Shown: positions 37,315 to 46,557 of the stretch, one piece after another | Numbering within the stretch: position 1 is the first letter of the stretch | Layout: each line of letters begins with the position of its first letter | Source: Maribacter cobaltidurans | Lineage (GTDB): Bacteria > Bacteroidota > Bacteroidia > Flavobacteriales > Flavobacteriaceae | Length of the DNA: 64,000 bases | NCBI RefSeq assembly: GCF_002269385.1 | Contig: NZ_CP022957.1 | Location: 2,351,001 to 2,415,000, forward strand | Direction of reading: 5' to 3' | Notes under the pieces: generated by a model | The model's database searches: none | What the model was told of the DNA's origin: nothing | What the model saw: the letters and a program-made list of their open reading frames with translations, nothing else | Program-made: the position numbers and the translations under genes

Positions 37315-37965
37315 ATGGAAAGAAAAGGATTTATTTTTGATTTGGACGGTGTTATTGTGGATACGGCCAAGTATCATTACCTGGCCTGGAAAAAATTGGC
37401 CAATGAACTCGGTTTTGAATTTACTTTGAAGCAAAATGAACTTTTCAAGGGAGTGAGTAGAAAACGCTGCCTTGAAATACTTTTGGAAATAGGAAATATC
37501 AATGCCTCACAAGAACAATTTGACCAATGGATGGTCGAAAAAAATGAGGACTATCTGCATTATATAGAAAAAATGAATGCATCGGAAATTTTGCCAGATG
37601 TTCCAAAAGTGCTTGAATTCCTTAAGAACAGGAAGCTTCCCATAGCCCTTGGTTCAGCTAGTAAAAATGCCAAACCTATTTTGGAAAAAGTAGGGCTATT
37701 ATCCTATTTTGATGTCATAGTGGATGGGAATAATGTGACTAAAGCCAAACCGGATCCTGAGGTTTTTTTAATAGCCTCTTCAAATCTTGGTGTTGAACCA
37801 ATAAATTGTGTGGTCTTTGAGGATGCCGTAGCTGGTATACAGGCCGCTAACACGGCCGGTATGGTAAGTGTTGGAATAGGTGATTCCAAAACCTTACATG
37901 AGGCAAACTATAATTTTAGGGATTTTAGGGAAATATCTATAGAGTTTTTGAATACACTTATATAA
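37315..37965 (+). CDS. pgmB: Beta-phosphoglucomutase (HAD superfamily)
   Basis: The 216-residue protein has the HAD nucleophile motif FDLDGVIVDTA (Asp9, acid/base Asp11), the cap helices, LGSASKNA (motif II), KAKPDPEVF (motif III lysine) and VVFEDAVAGIQAA (motif IV). Length and the DLDGVIVDTAKYHYLAWK start are typical of beta-PGM. The enzyme converts beta-glucose-1-phosphate to glucose-6-phosphate. The maltose phosphorylase gene follows 50 bp downstream and makes that substrate, so the two form a phosphorolytic maltose route in the cytoplasm. Confidence 0.92.
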   Translation: MERKGFIFDLDGVIVDTAKYHYLAWKKLANELGFEFTLKQNELFKGVSRKRCLEILLEIGNINASQEQFDQWMVEKNEDYLHYIEKMNASEILPDVPKVLEFLKNRKLPIALGSASKNAKPILEKVGLLSYFDVIVDGNNVTKAKPDPEVFLIASSNLGVEPINCVVFEDAVAGIQAANTAGMVSVGIGDSKTLHEANYNFRDFREISIEFLNTLI

Positions 37966-38015
37966 TTAGGTTACCATACCACTATAATTAATCAACGCTG
38001 TTTTTTTTAACAAAT

Positions 38016-40319
38016 ATGAATCAAGATTATATAAAAGCGGACGAATGGTCCATTATCGAAGAAGGTTTTGATTTGAAGCGTGTAAAGTCTTCAGAAAGCC
38101 TTTTCAGTATTGGGAATGGTGCCATGGGGCAAAGGGCAAATTTTGAGGAAACCTATTCTGGCGATACTTTTCAAGGTAGTTATATTGCCGGAGTATATTA
38201 TCCAGACAAAACACGTGTAGGATGGTGGAAAAATGGCTATCCGGAATACTTTGCCAAAGTGTTGAACGCACCCAATTGGATCGGTATAAAGGTTTTGATA
38301 AATGGAGTGGAATTGGATCTGGCCACTTGTAAAAAAGTTTCTGCCTTTAAGCGAGAGTTGAATATGAAGGAGGGATGTTACAGAAGGAGCTTTGATGCTG
38401 TATTGTCCAACAATGCCATGGTTCATGTTGATGTCACAAGATTTTTGAGTTTGGATTTGGATGAAGTAGGGGCGATTGCCTTTAAAGTTACGGTGGAGAA
38501 TATGGATGCCGAAGTATCCTTTTTCCCATTTCTGGATAGCGGCATAACAAATGAGGATAGTAACTGGGACGATAAATTCTGGAACACTACTAAGGTATCT
38601 TCATCCCGCAATAGGGCTTTTATAGAAGCCCATACCATGAAAACCAATTTTAGGACCTGCACGTTTATGCAGGCCAATTTGGACTATAACGGAGAATCGA
38701 TTTCGGGTAGTCTAGAGGAACAGCATGATAATTTCGTTTCCTTAAAATTTTCGAAAAAGGCGAAGAAAGGAGAACAGTTGTCCCTAACCAAATTTGGAGG
38801 GTATACCGTTTCACGAAATCACCCGGAAAACGAGTTGGTTCATGCTGCCAATGAGGTATTGGATAAGGCCTCCAATTTTGGCTTTACTAAGCTGATGGAA
38901 AAACAAAAAGAGTCGTGGGCCAAAATTTGGGACATGAGCGATATTGTTATCCAAGGTGATATAAAGGCCCAACAGGGAATTAGATTCAATATTTTTCAGT
39001 TAAATCAGACCTATCTGGGAACGGATTCAAGATTGAATATCGGACCAAAAGGTTTTACGGGAGAGAAATACGGAGGTAGTACATATTGGGATACAGAGGC
39101 ATATTGTATTCCTTTTTACATGGCTACCAAGGATGAAATGGTGGCTAGAAAGCTGTTGAAATATAGATACAACCATTTGGAAAAGGCCATAGAAAATGCA
39201 AAGAAACTTGGCTTTGTCAATGGAGCCGCCTTATATCCTATGGTTACAATGAACGGTGAGGAATGTCACAATGAATGGGAAATTACCTTTGAGGAAATAC
39301 ATAGGAACGGAGCGATTGCCTTTGCCATTTATAATTATTATCGATACACGGGAGATTATAGTTATATCCCGGAAATGGGATTGGAAGTTCTTATCGGCAT
39401 TGCCCGATTTTGGCATCAAAGGGCTAATTTTTCGGGCTACAGGAATAAGTTCGTCATTTTAGGAGTTACGGGGCCAAATGAATACGAGAACAATGTGAAC
39501 AACAATTGGTACACGAATTATTTGGCCCAGTGGTGTATCCATTTTACCCTGGAACAACTTTCCAAAGTAAAAGAGGGCTACCAGAAGGATTATAACAGGA
39601 TTATCGGGAAAACTAACCTCACTCCCTCTGAATGTGAATCCTGGAAAAAAGTGGCGGACAATATTTACTTTCCGTTTTCCGAAGAGCATGGAGTTTATTT
39701 ACAGCAAGATGGCTTTTTGGATAAGGATTTGGTCAAGGTTGCTGATTTGGATAAAACGGAAAGGCCCATCAACCAAAAGTGGAGCTGGGATAGAATTTTG
39801 CGGTCGCCATATATAAAACAGGCCGACGTACTTCAAGGTTTTTATTTTTTTGAGGAAAATTTCACCTTGAAGGAGCTAGAAAACCACTTTGATTTTTATG
39901 AACCTTTTACGGTCCATGAATCATCGCTGTCCCCATGCGTACATAGTATCCAGGCGGCCAAGTTGGGTAGAATGGAGCAGGCGTACACTTTTTATCTTAG
40001 AACTTCAAGATTGGATTTGGATGACTACAATAAAGAGGTGGAAGAAGGGCTGCATATTACTTCCATGGCAGGTACTTGGATGAGTATCGTGGAAGGTTTT
40101 GGTGGAATGCGTGTCATTAACGATATGTTGTCCTTTGAACCCAGAATACCAAAGCAATGGGCGTCATATTCCTTTAAAGTAAATTTCAGAAATAGGATAC
40201 TCAAGGTGAAGGTTTCACAGGACGAAATACATATTGAACTGAAGGGAGATGAAGAACTAGTGATCCTAATAAATGGTAAAGAATACAAATTGGCATTGAA
40301 TACCACTACCATTATTTAG
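38016..40319 (+). CDS. GH65 maltose phosphorylase-type glycoside phosphorylase
   Basis: The 767-residue protein is a GH65 phosphorylase: N-terminal beta-sandwich, then an (alpha/alpha)6 barrel. The general-acid Glu489 lies in LGVTGPNEYENNVNNNWY, and the substrate-site block YWDTEAYCIPFYMA is present, as is QADVLQGFYFF near residue 610. No signal peptide is seen, so it is cytoplasmic. Its position after a beta-PGM gene, which uses the beta-glucose-1-phosphate of inverting GH65 enzymes, makes maltose the best substrate guess; kojibiose or trehalose phosphorylases of the same family are alternatives. It is 49 bp upstream of the amylase gene. Confidence 0.9.
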   Translation: MNQDYIKADEWSIIEEGFDLKRVKSSESLFSIGNGAMGQRANFEETYSGDTFQGSYIAGVYYPDKTRVGWWKNGYPEYFAKVLNAPNWIGIKVLINGVELDLATCKKVSAFKRELNMKEGCYRRSFDAVLSNNAMVHVDVTRFLSLDLDEVGAIAFKVTVENMDAEVSFFPFLDSGITNEDSNWDDKFWNTTKVSSSRNRAFIEAHTMKTNFRTCTFMQANLDYNGESISGSLEEQHDNFVSLKFSKKAKKGEQLSLTKFGGYTVSRNHPENELVHAANEVLDKASNFGFTKLMEKQKESWAKIWDMSDIVIQGDIKAQQGIRFNIFQLNQTYLGTDSRLNIGPKGFTGEKYGGSTYWDTEAYCIPFYMATKDEMVARKLLKYRYNHLEKAIENAKKLGFVNGAALYPMVTMNGEECHNEWEITFEEIHRNGAIAFAIYNYYRYTGDYSYIPEMGLEVLIGIARFWHQRANFSGYRNKFVILGVTGPNEYENNVNNNWYTNYLAQWCIHFTLEQLSKVKEGYQKDYNRIIGKTNLTPSECESWKKVADNIYFPFSEEHGVYLQQDGFLDKDLVKVADLDKTERPINQKWSWDRILRSPYIKQADVLQGFYFFEENFTLKELENHFDFYEPFTVHESSLSPCVHSIQAAKLGRMEQAYTFYLRTSRLDLDDYNKEVEEGLHITSMAGTWMSIVEGFGGMRVINDMLSFEPRIPKQWASYSFKVNFRNRILKVKVSQDEIHIELKGDEELVILINGKEYKLALNTTTII

Positions 40320-40368
40320 GTTAAATTTTCTATAGTGAACTTGTGCTGATGGCCAAAATGAAGATTTT

Positions 40369-42141
40369 ATGATGAAAGGAAAAGTAGTTATCTATCAGGT
40401 TTTTACTAGGCTTTTTGGTAATACCAATACTACAAATAAATCTTGGGGCACCATCGAGGAAAACGGGGTAGGAAAATTTGTAGATTTTAACGATAAAGCC
40501 TTGTCCGAAATTAAGGACTTGGGAATTTCCCATATATGGTACACTGGAGTTCCGCACCATGCAGTTATTCGGGATTATACGGCCTATGGAATCTCTAATG
40601 ATGATCCCAATGTGGTGAAAGGTCGTGCCGGTTCTCCGTATGCCGTAAAGGATTATTATAATGTGAATCCAGATTTGGCCCTAGACCCGGCCAATAGGTT
40701 ACAGGAATTTAAGGAACTTATAGATAGGACTCATAAACATGGTATGAAGGTAATCATGGATATTGTTCCCAATCATGTAGCCAGGGCATATCAGGGTATT
40801 AGTAATCCAGATGGGGTTTCCAGTTTCGGAGCCCAGGATGATACTCGGCAAGAATATCAAAAAAACAATAATTTCTACTATATCCCAGGCTCTGCATTTC
40901 AGGTACCGGAATGGAAGAATGGCTACAGGCCATTGGGTGGAGAAAAGAATAAATCTATTGGAACATTTAATGAAAAACCCGCTAAATGGACGGGGAACGG
41001 TTCCAGAAATCCAAAGCCGGACATGAACGATTGGTATGAGACTGTTCGTATAAATTATGGTGTAAAACCTGATGGGGGTTTGGATTTTGACTTATTGCCA
41101 CATGATTTTGGCGAAAAGGATTATAAGGAACACTTCAGGTTTTGGCAGCATAGGGAAGTACCGGACTCTTGGCTCAAATTTAAGGACATAGCCCTTTACT
41201 GGCTTGATTTTGGTGTGGACGGATTTCGTTACGATATGGCCGAAATGGTTCCTGTTGAATTCTGGAGTTTTATGAACTCATACATCAAAATGCGGAATGA
41301 AGATGCTTTTATAATGGCCGAGGTCTATAACCCCAATTTGTACCGGACCTTTATCCATAAGGGAAAAATGGACTATTTGTACGACAAGGTGGATTTTTAT
41401 GATGGACTCAAGCATATCATGAAAGGGTATGGCTGGTCTGATCATATTCCAGTAGTTCAAAAGGGTCTTATGGATATAGAGCACCATATGCTCCATTTTT
41501 TGGAGAACCATGATGAACAGCGAATCGCGAGTCCCGAATTTGTGGGGCGTGCCGAAATAGGGAAGCCAGCTATGGTAGTTTCTGCGACTATAAGTACGTC
41601 TCCTCTTATGATTTATTTTGGTCAGGAAGTAGGTGAACCTGCAGCAGAGAATCCCGGATTTGGAAGTTCCTCAAGAACATCGATATTCGATTATGTTGGG
41701 GTGCCCAATCACCAACGTTGGGTAAATGAAAAGCAGTTTGATGGCGGCCAATTGAGCGAACAGGAGAAAGATTTAAGGGACTTTTATAAAAGGCTTTTAA
41801 ATTTTTCCCTTCAGAGCGAGGCTCTAATGGGGGAGTATAGGGAAATACACTTTTTCAACAAGGGCAATACACAAAATTACAATCACCGGGTTCTTTCTTA
41901 TGTGCGATGGTCCACAAATCAAAAACTCATCATAGTTGTTAATTTTGACGCCATTGATTCATTTTCCTTCGAATTGAAATTACCTAGTGAGCTAATAGAT
42001 CAATGGGGATTGTTGAATGATACCTATGAATTGAAGGATGCCCTTTATGGTAAAAAGAATATACTGAACATAATAAACAAAGAGGGTAGTATAGACGTAC
42101 ATCTTGAACCATTGGAATCATTCGTTTTTGAAATTTTGTAG
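40369..42141 (+). CDS. GH13 alpha-amylase-family enzyme, apparently cytoplasmic
   Basis: The 590-residue protein has all four GH13 regions: IMDIVPNHVAR (I), GVDGFRYDMAE with nucleophile Asp289 (II), FIMAEVYNP with acid/base Glu318 (III) and FLENHDEQR with Asp382 (IV). It begins directly with the barrel (VVIYQVFTRLFG) with no signal peptide or lipobox, so it probably trims imported maltodextrins inside the cell rather than surface starch. Two adjacent ATGs (40369, 40372) could be used. It closes the lacI-pgmB-GH65-GH13 run. The exact specificity (maltogenic, cyclomaltodextrinase-like or other) cannot be read from the motifs. Confidence 0.9.
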   Translation: MMKGKVVIYQVFTRLFGNTNTTNKSWGTIEENGVGKFVDFNDKALSEIKDLGISHIWYTGVPHHAVIRDYTAYGISNDDPNVVKGRAGSPYAVKDYYNVNPDLALDPANRLQEFKELIDRTHKHGMKVIMDIVPNHVARAYQGISNPDGVSSFGAQDDTRQEYQKNNNFYYIPGSAFQVPEWKNGYRPLGGEKNKSIGTFNEKPAKWTGNGSRNPKPDMNDWYETVRINYGVKPDGGLDFDLLPHDFGEKDYKEHFRFWQHREVPDSWLKFKDIALYWLDFGVDGFRYDMAEMVPVEFWSFMNSYIKMRNEDAFIMAEVYNPNLYRTFIHKGKMDYLYDKVDFYDGLKHIMKGYGWSDHIPVVQKGLMDIEHHMLHFLENHDEQRIASPEFVGRAEIGKPAMVVSATISTSPLMIYFGQEVGEPAAENPGFGSSSRTSIFDYVGVPNHQRWVNEKQFDGGQLSEQEKDLRDFYKRLLNFSLQSEALMGEYREIHFFNKGNTQNYNHRVLSYVRWSTNQKLIIVVNFDAIDSFSFELKLPSELIDQWGLLNDTYELKDALYGKKNILNIINKEGSIDVHLEPLESFVFEIL

Positions 42142-42184
42142 TCGATGTAAGCATTTGTCATAGATTTTTACTTAAATGGTTCTT

Positions 42185-42192
42185 TATATTTG
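42185..42192 (+). promoter_or_regulatory. -7 box (TATATTTG) ahead of the GDPD gene
   Basis: The string TATATTTG is a full TAnnTTTG match 27 bp upstream of the ATG at 42219. A TTT triplet stands 17 bases further upstream, but the expected TTG is missing there. It would give a leader of roughly 20 bases. Confidence 0.45.
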
Positions 42193-42218
42193 AACGTTAA
42201 AAACACAATACGTAGCAC

Positions 42219-42962
42219 ATGAAAAAAGTATTTTTGATTTTCCTGATTGCTTTAACCTTAGCTTCTTGCACTATGAAAAAGCCTATTATAATTGGCCATA
42301 GAGGTGCCATGGGACACGAAACCGAGAATACCTTGGCATCCATTCAGAAAGCCATGGATTTGGGTGTGGATATGATAGAAATCGATGTGTTTAAAATTAA
42401 AAGTGGAGAGATTGTAGTCTTCCACGACGAAACTGTAGATAGGTTGACCAACGGTGCTGGAAAGATTGAAGGATATAGTATTGTGGAGTTGGGAAGATTG
42501 AAATTGGATGGCGGACACAAAATTCCAATGTTACAGGATGTACTTAAATTGATGAACAATAAGGTTGCCTTAAATATTGAATTAAAAGGAGAAAATACCG
42601 CGGATAGGGTGAATCATATAATGAACTCTTATATTGAAAATAATGGATGGTCACCGGAAAACTTTGTTATTTCCAGTTTCAAATGGGACGAGTTAAGGGA
42701 TATGAGAAAGCTTAATCCAAACGTTCAGATTGCGGTCCTAACGGAGGAAAACCCGGTGGAAGCCATTCCTGTGGCAAAGGAATTGAATGCGGTGGCCATA
42801 AACCCCTATTATAAAAACTTGGATTTGGAAACGGCCAATAAAATCAGGGAGGCGGGGCTAAAGACTTATGTTTGGACCGTTAATGAGGATTATGATATTG
42901 ACGCTATGAAACGAATAGGCGTTGATGGAATCATAACCAATTACCCGGAAAGGATACGTTAA
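42219..42962 (+). CDS. Glycerophosphodiester phosphodiesterase lipoprotein
   Basis: The 247-residue protein has a lipoprotein signal (LIALTLASCTMKK, Cys17) and the GDPD catalytic blocks: IGHRGAMGHETENTLAS with His27, MIEIDVFKIKSGEIVVFHDE with the metal Glu/Asp and second His, LNIELKGEN, and the closing KTYVWTVNEDYD and GIITNYPERI. It hydrolyses glycerophosphodiesters from phospholipid turnover to glycerol-3-phosphate and an alcohol, here on the periplasmic side. It opens a three-gene plus-strand run; its TAA overlaps the next ATG by one base. Confidence 0.9.
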   Translation: MKKVFLIFLIALTLASCTMKKPIIIGHRGAMGHETENTLASIQKAMDLGVDMIEIDVFKIKSGEIVVFHDETVDRLTNGAGKIEGYSIVELGRLKLDGGHKIPMLQDVLKLMNNKVALNIELKGENTADRVNHIMNSYIENNGWSPENFVISSFKWDELRDMRKLNPNVQIAVLTEENPVEAIPVAKELNAVAINPYYKNLDLETANKIREAGLKTYVWTVNEDYDIDAMKRIGVDGIITNYPERIR

Positions 42963-44233
42963 TGTTGGATGTGGTCATTGTTGGCGGTGGTGCAGCAGGT
43001 TTTTTTGCAGCCATACATGTTGCCGAGGCAATACCAGACCTAAAAATAACCATTTTGGAACGGGGCAAAGAGGTACTTACCAAGGTAAAGGTATCAGGAG
43101 GAGGAAGATGTAACGTTACTCATGCGGAGTTTAACCCTAAAGAGTTGGTATCGAATTACCCTAGAGGGGAGAAGGAATTACTAGGGCCTTTTCATAGCTT
43201 TGCTTCTGGAGATACCATTGGTTTTTTTGAAAAAAGAGGCATCGCATTAAAAATTGAAGAGGATGGGAGAATGTTCCCCACCTCCAATTCTTCCCAGACC
43301 ATTATTGACTGTTTTACTTCGGAAGCAAAAAGACTTGGGGTAAAAATAGAGCTACTCTCCCCGGTCACGGCAATGGAACATACATCAGAGGAAGGTAATG
43401 ATTTTTGGAAAATAACAACATCAAAACAAACCTTCAAAACCAAGAAGGTTTTGCTTGCAACGGGAAGTAATCCCAAAATCTGGAATATGCTGCAGATGTT
43501 GGGACATAGCATAATCCCTCCAGTACCTTCGCTTTTTACCTTTAATATTAAGGATGAAAGAATTGCGAATATACCTGGCCTGAGTACGTATGCTGAAGTC
43601 GCTGTTTTGGATAAAAAAAAGACATTAAGGAGCTATCAAAATACTGCGGTCCAAAAAAGTGTGTTGTTTTCTGATGGTCCCTTGCTTATTACCCATTGGG
43701 GGTTGAGCGGCCCTGCTGTCCTGAAGCTATCGGCATGGGGCGCCAGGATATTGGAAACTTATGGGTATCAGTTCAAGATAAGTGTTAACTGGGTCCCCGA
43801 GAATCATCCGGATGGACTTATGGAATTGTTTGCCAAGGTGAAACAAGTGGAAAAGAAGACCATCCTTAGAACCAAGGTTCTCGATATACCCAAGAGGTTA
43901 TGGGTTAATTTGGTCAGGGCATCCGGTATAGATGACAGCCTTACATGGCCGCAGGCTAGCAAATCCCAATTGCAACAACTTACAGAACAATTGACCCGTA
44001 GCTTATTTTATGTAAATGGAAAAAGTACCTTTAAGGAGGAGTTTGTAACCGCGGGAGGTGTGGACCTTAAGGAAGTCAATTTTAAGACTTTTGAAAGCAA
44101 GGTATTACCGGACATGTATTTTGCCGGGGAAATTCTGAATATTGATGCCATTACGGGAGGATTTAATTTTCAAAATGCCTGGACAGGTGGTTTTTTGGCT
44201 GCGCAAGGGATTCTAAACAGTATGGAAGAATGA
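42962..44233 (+). CDS. BaiN/HI0933-type FAD-dependent oxidoreductase
   Basis: The 423-residue flavoprotein starts with the Rossmann motif VVIVGGGAAGFFAA and the HI0933-family signature VKVSGGGRCNVTHAEF, and ends with YFAGEILNIDAITGGFNFQNAW. This family of predicted NAD(P)/FAD-dependent enzymes includes BaiN of bile-acid dehydroxylation, but most members have no known substrate and are widely conserved, so no specific reaction is claimed. Its ATG shares one base with the stop of the GDPD gene. Confidence 0.9.
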   Translation: MLDVVIVGGGAAGFFAAIHVAEAIPDLKITILERGKEVLTKVKVSGGGRCNVTHAEFNPKELVSNYPRGEKELLGPFHSFASGDTIGFFEKRGIALKIEEDGRMFPTSNSSQTIIDCFTSEAKRLGVKIELLSPVTAMEHTSEEGNDFWKITTSKQTFKTKKVLLATGSNPKIWNMLQMLGHSIIPPVPSLFTFNIKDERIANIPGLSTYAEVAVLDKKKTLRSYQNTAVQKSVLFSDGPLLITHWGLSGPAVLKLSAWGARILETYGYQFKISVNWVPENHPDGLMELFAKVKQVEKKTILRTKVLDIPKRLWVNLVRASGIDDSLTWPQASKSQLQQLTEQLTRSLFYVNGKSTFKEEFVTAGGVDLKEVNFKTFESKVLPDMYFAGEILNIDAITGGFNFQNAWTGGFLAAQGILNSMEE

Positions 44234-44239
44234 ACTAAT

Positions 44240-44779
44240 ATGGGAAAATATATCGCTTTTTTAAGGGGAATCAATGTTAGCGGACAAAAAAAAGTACCCA
44301 TGGCAGAACTGCGAACGGTTTTGTCCAATGGAGGTTTAACGGATGTAAAAACGTATATTCAAAGTGGTAATGTTGTTTTTGAAGGGGGAGAATTTTCAAA
44401 AAAGGAAATGGAAGTATCTATTGGCACCTTGATTGAGGAACATTTTGGTTTTGAAGTTCCGGTCTTGATCAAATCAACAATGGATTTGGACCATATACTT
44501 AGAAATAATCCCTATGACGATATTGAGAGTCTTGAATCCAACAAAATATATTTTGTACTCCTATTTCAATCGCCCGATCAGGAAAAGGTTTCTTCCTTTA
44601 AAGAAGAGCACTATCCCAATGAAGCATGGGAATTAATCGGGGACTGTCTTTATTTAAAGTGTATTAAGGGCTATGGTAATGCAAAATTGAACAATAATTT
44701 AATAGAGCGTAAATTAGGGCTCATAGCTACAACGCGCAACTACCGGACCATGAAAAAATTATGTGAACTTGCTAGTTGA
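44240..44779 (+). CDS. DUF1697-family protein
   Basis: The 179-residue protein matches DUF1697: KYIAFLRGINVSGQKKVPMA at the start, VKTYIQSGNVVFEGG, and the closing ATTRNYRTMKKLCELA. The family forms small alpha/beta proteins of unknown function, without signal peptide. It begins 6 bp after the flavoprotein gene, so the three genes probably share a transcript, and its 3' end overlaps the convergent tspO gene by 8 bp. Confidence 0.88.
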   Translation: MGKYIAFLRGINVSGQKKVPMAELRTVLSNGGLTDVKTYIQSGNVVFEGGEFSKKEMEVSIGTLIEEHFGFEVPVLIKSTMDLDHILRNNPYDDIESLESNKIYFVLLFQSPDQEKVSSFKEEHYPNEAWELIGDCLYLKCIKGYGNAKLNNNLIERKLGLIATTRNYRTMKKLCELAS

Positions 44780-45260
44780 GCTCCCAAATTTTAAAGTTAA
44801 GAACCAAAGCGAAACATACCCAGGCCAGATAGGGAATTAAGAGAACGGCGGCTACCTTGCTGACCAACCTAAACCATTTGATAGTGAGTATAATCATGAC
44901 CAAAAGGGATATGATGACCAACAAAGCCCAAAAAGGGGATTGCAAACCGAAGAAAACAATACTCCATAAGGCATTTAACAGTAATTGAAATCCAAAATGA
45001 TATAATGCGGTTTTAACCCATTTATGGTGAAATCCCTTGGCCCAGACCCAACCTGCGGAAACACCCATCAGTACATAAAGCGTTGACCATACAGGAGCGA
45101 ACAACCAATTGGGAGGATTAAAGCTGGGTTTGTTAAGGGTTAAATACCAGTCGTTTACGGAACTTTGGGTAGCTACACTTGATAAGAACCCTATAATTAG
45201 GCATACGGAGATGCTAATAAAAACATAGACCAGTCTCTTTTTTAATAGGGTTGTGTTCAT
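44772..45260 (-). CDS. tspO: TspO/MBR-family tryptophan-rich sensory protein
   Basis: The 162-residue protein has five transmembrane helices and the TspO signature NKPSFNPPNWLFAPVWSTLY, with LNALWSIVFFGLQ in the fourth helix region. TspO proteins bind porphyrins and other hydrophobic ligands and affect tetrapyrrole or stress responses. Length is normal (about 160). It is transcribed alone, divergent from mvaD across 66 bp and convergent with the DUF1697 gene. An N-terminal basic stretch (LLKKRLVYV) sits where expected for membrane orientation. Confidence 0.92.
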   Translation of the reverse strand: MNTTLLKKRLVYVFISISVCLIIGFLSSVATQSSVNDWYLTLNKPSFNPPNWLFAPVWSTLYVLMGVSAGWVWAKGFHHKWVKTALYHFGFQLLLNALWSIVFFGLQSPFWALLVIISLLVMIILTIKWFRLVSKVAAVLLIPYLAWVCFALVLNFKIWELN

Positions 45261-45302
45261 ACCCTAAAATAATCATTTATTTTTATTGGTCGGCCTAAAA
45301 AC

Positions 45303-45310
45303 TATCTTTG
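45303..45310 (+). promoter_or_regulatory. -7 box (TATCTTTG) ahead of mvaD
   Basis: TATCTTTG fully matches TAnnTTTG 17 bp before the mvaD ATG. No TTG lies at the ideal spacing; the closest is 14 bases upstream. If used, the leader would be only about 10 bases. Confidence 0.42.
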
Positions 45311-45326
45311 TGAAAACGATGTTTTA

Positions 45327-46415
45327 ATGACAGAGAAAGATTTTGTCCTTTCCGGACATTTGGAATTAAAGGATGAAGGAAAGGTTGGCTACAAAGCCCC
45401 TAGTAATATAGCCTTAGTCAAATATTGGGGTAAGAAAGAAGGTCAGATTCCGGCCAATCCTTCTATAAGCTTTACCCTAAGTGCTTGTGCGACGACTACA
45501 TCGATTACGTTCAAAAAACTTTCTAAACCCACTGGTCAATATTCATTTGACCTATTGTTCGAAGGAAAGCCAAAACCAAGTTTCCACCCGAAAATAGAAA
45601 CCTTTTTTAAGAGGATAGACCCGTTCCTGCCGTTTTTGAAGCACTATCATTTTAACATTGAGACCAGCAATTCTTTTCCCCATAGCAGTGGTATAGCCTC
45701 ATCGGCCAGTGGTATGGCCGCAATGGCCTTATGTCTTATGGAAATTGAACGGATGCATCTCCCAGCAATGGAAGAGGACCTTTTTTTGTCAAAGGCGTCC
45801 TTTTTGGCTAGATTGGGTTCCGGGAGTGCATGTAGAAGTGTGGAGGGGCCATTAGTAGCATGGGGGAATCATGAAGACATTTTAGAAAGCACCAATTTAT
45901 ACGGGATTAAGTATCCGTTTGATATGCATCCTATTTTCAATAACTACCACGATACCATATTGTTGGTTGACAAAGGACAAAAACAAGTCAGTAGTACGGT
46001 TGGTCATGATTTGGTAAATGGTCATCCATTTTCTGAACAACGTTTTCAACAGGCTCATAGTAATCTCACTCGGCTAAAGACTATATTAAAGGAGGGAAAT
46101 GTAAAAGAGTTTATAAAAGTTGTGGAGAGCGAAGCACTAACCTTACATGCTATTATGATGACAGGTGACCCTTACTTTATTTTGATGAAACCCAACACGT
46201 TGGAAATTATAAATAAAATTTGGAAGTTTAGGGAAAAATCCGGATCCCATGTTTGCTTTACCTTGGATGCCGGTGCCAATGTTCATGTGCTTTATCCCCA
46301 GAACGAAAAAGAGAAAGTGAATCAATTTATTGTAAATGAGTTAGTTGCATACTGTGAAAACCGGCAGTATATTTGCGATCAGATTGGCGGTGGAGCGGTA
46401 AAAATGAAGGTTTAA
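45327..46415 (+). CDS. mvaD: Diphosphomevalonate decarboxylase-family enzyme
   Basis: The 362-residue GHMP-fold protein has SNIALVKYWGKKEGQIPANP, the ATP-binding block SSGIASSASGMAAMALCLME and GSGSACRSVEGPLVAWG, and ends in the C-terminal Asp/Gly block (CFTLDAGANVHVLYP). It decarboxylates mevalonate diphosphate to isopentenyl diphosphate; the wider family also includes mevalonate-3,5-bisphosphate decarboxylases. Flavobacteriia make isoprenoids by the mevalonate route, so the context fits. Genes for a mevalonate-kinase-like enzyme and a UbiA prenyltransferase follow. No phosphomevalonate kinase gene is in the cluster. Confidence 0.9.
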   Translation: MTEKDFVLSGHLELKDEGKVGYKAPSNIALVKYWGKKEGQIPANPSISFTLSACATTTSITFKKLSKPTGQYSFDLLFEGKPKPSFHPKIETFFKRIDPFLPFLKHYHFNIETSNSFPHSSGIASSASGMAAMALCLMEIERMHLPAMEEDLFLSKASFLARLGSGSACRSVEGPLVAWGNHEDILESTNLYGIKYPFDMHPIFNNYHDTILLVDKGQKQVSSTVGHDLVNGHPFSEQRFQQAHSNLTRLKTILKEGNVKEFIKVVESEALTLHAIMMTGDPYFILMKPNTLEIINKIWKFREKSGSHVCFTLDAGANVHVLYPQNEKEKVNQFIVNELVAYCENRQYICDQIGGGAVKMKV

Positions 46416-46557
46416 GGTATACTTTCAACCCTGTTATATCGTTTTAAGAACGATTTTCACCTGAAAAAAGCCATTTTTTAAAGCAGAAAGCGTAAAATTT
46501 GCATACTAGTTGGCTATATTTAAATAATTATTACGTCCTACGGACTTATATTTACCA

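Noticed and set aside
46438..46457. Hairpin ATCGTT-TTAAG-AACGAT with TTT after mvaD
   Set aside because: Only a 6-bp AT-rich stem and three T residues; too weak to call a terminator.
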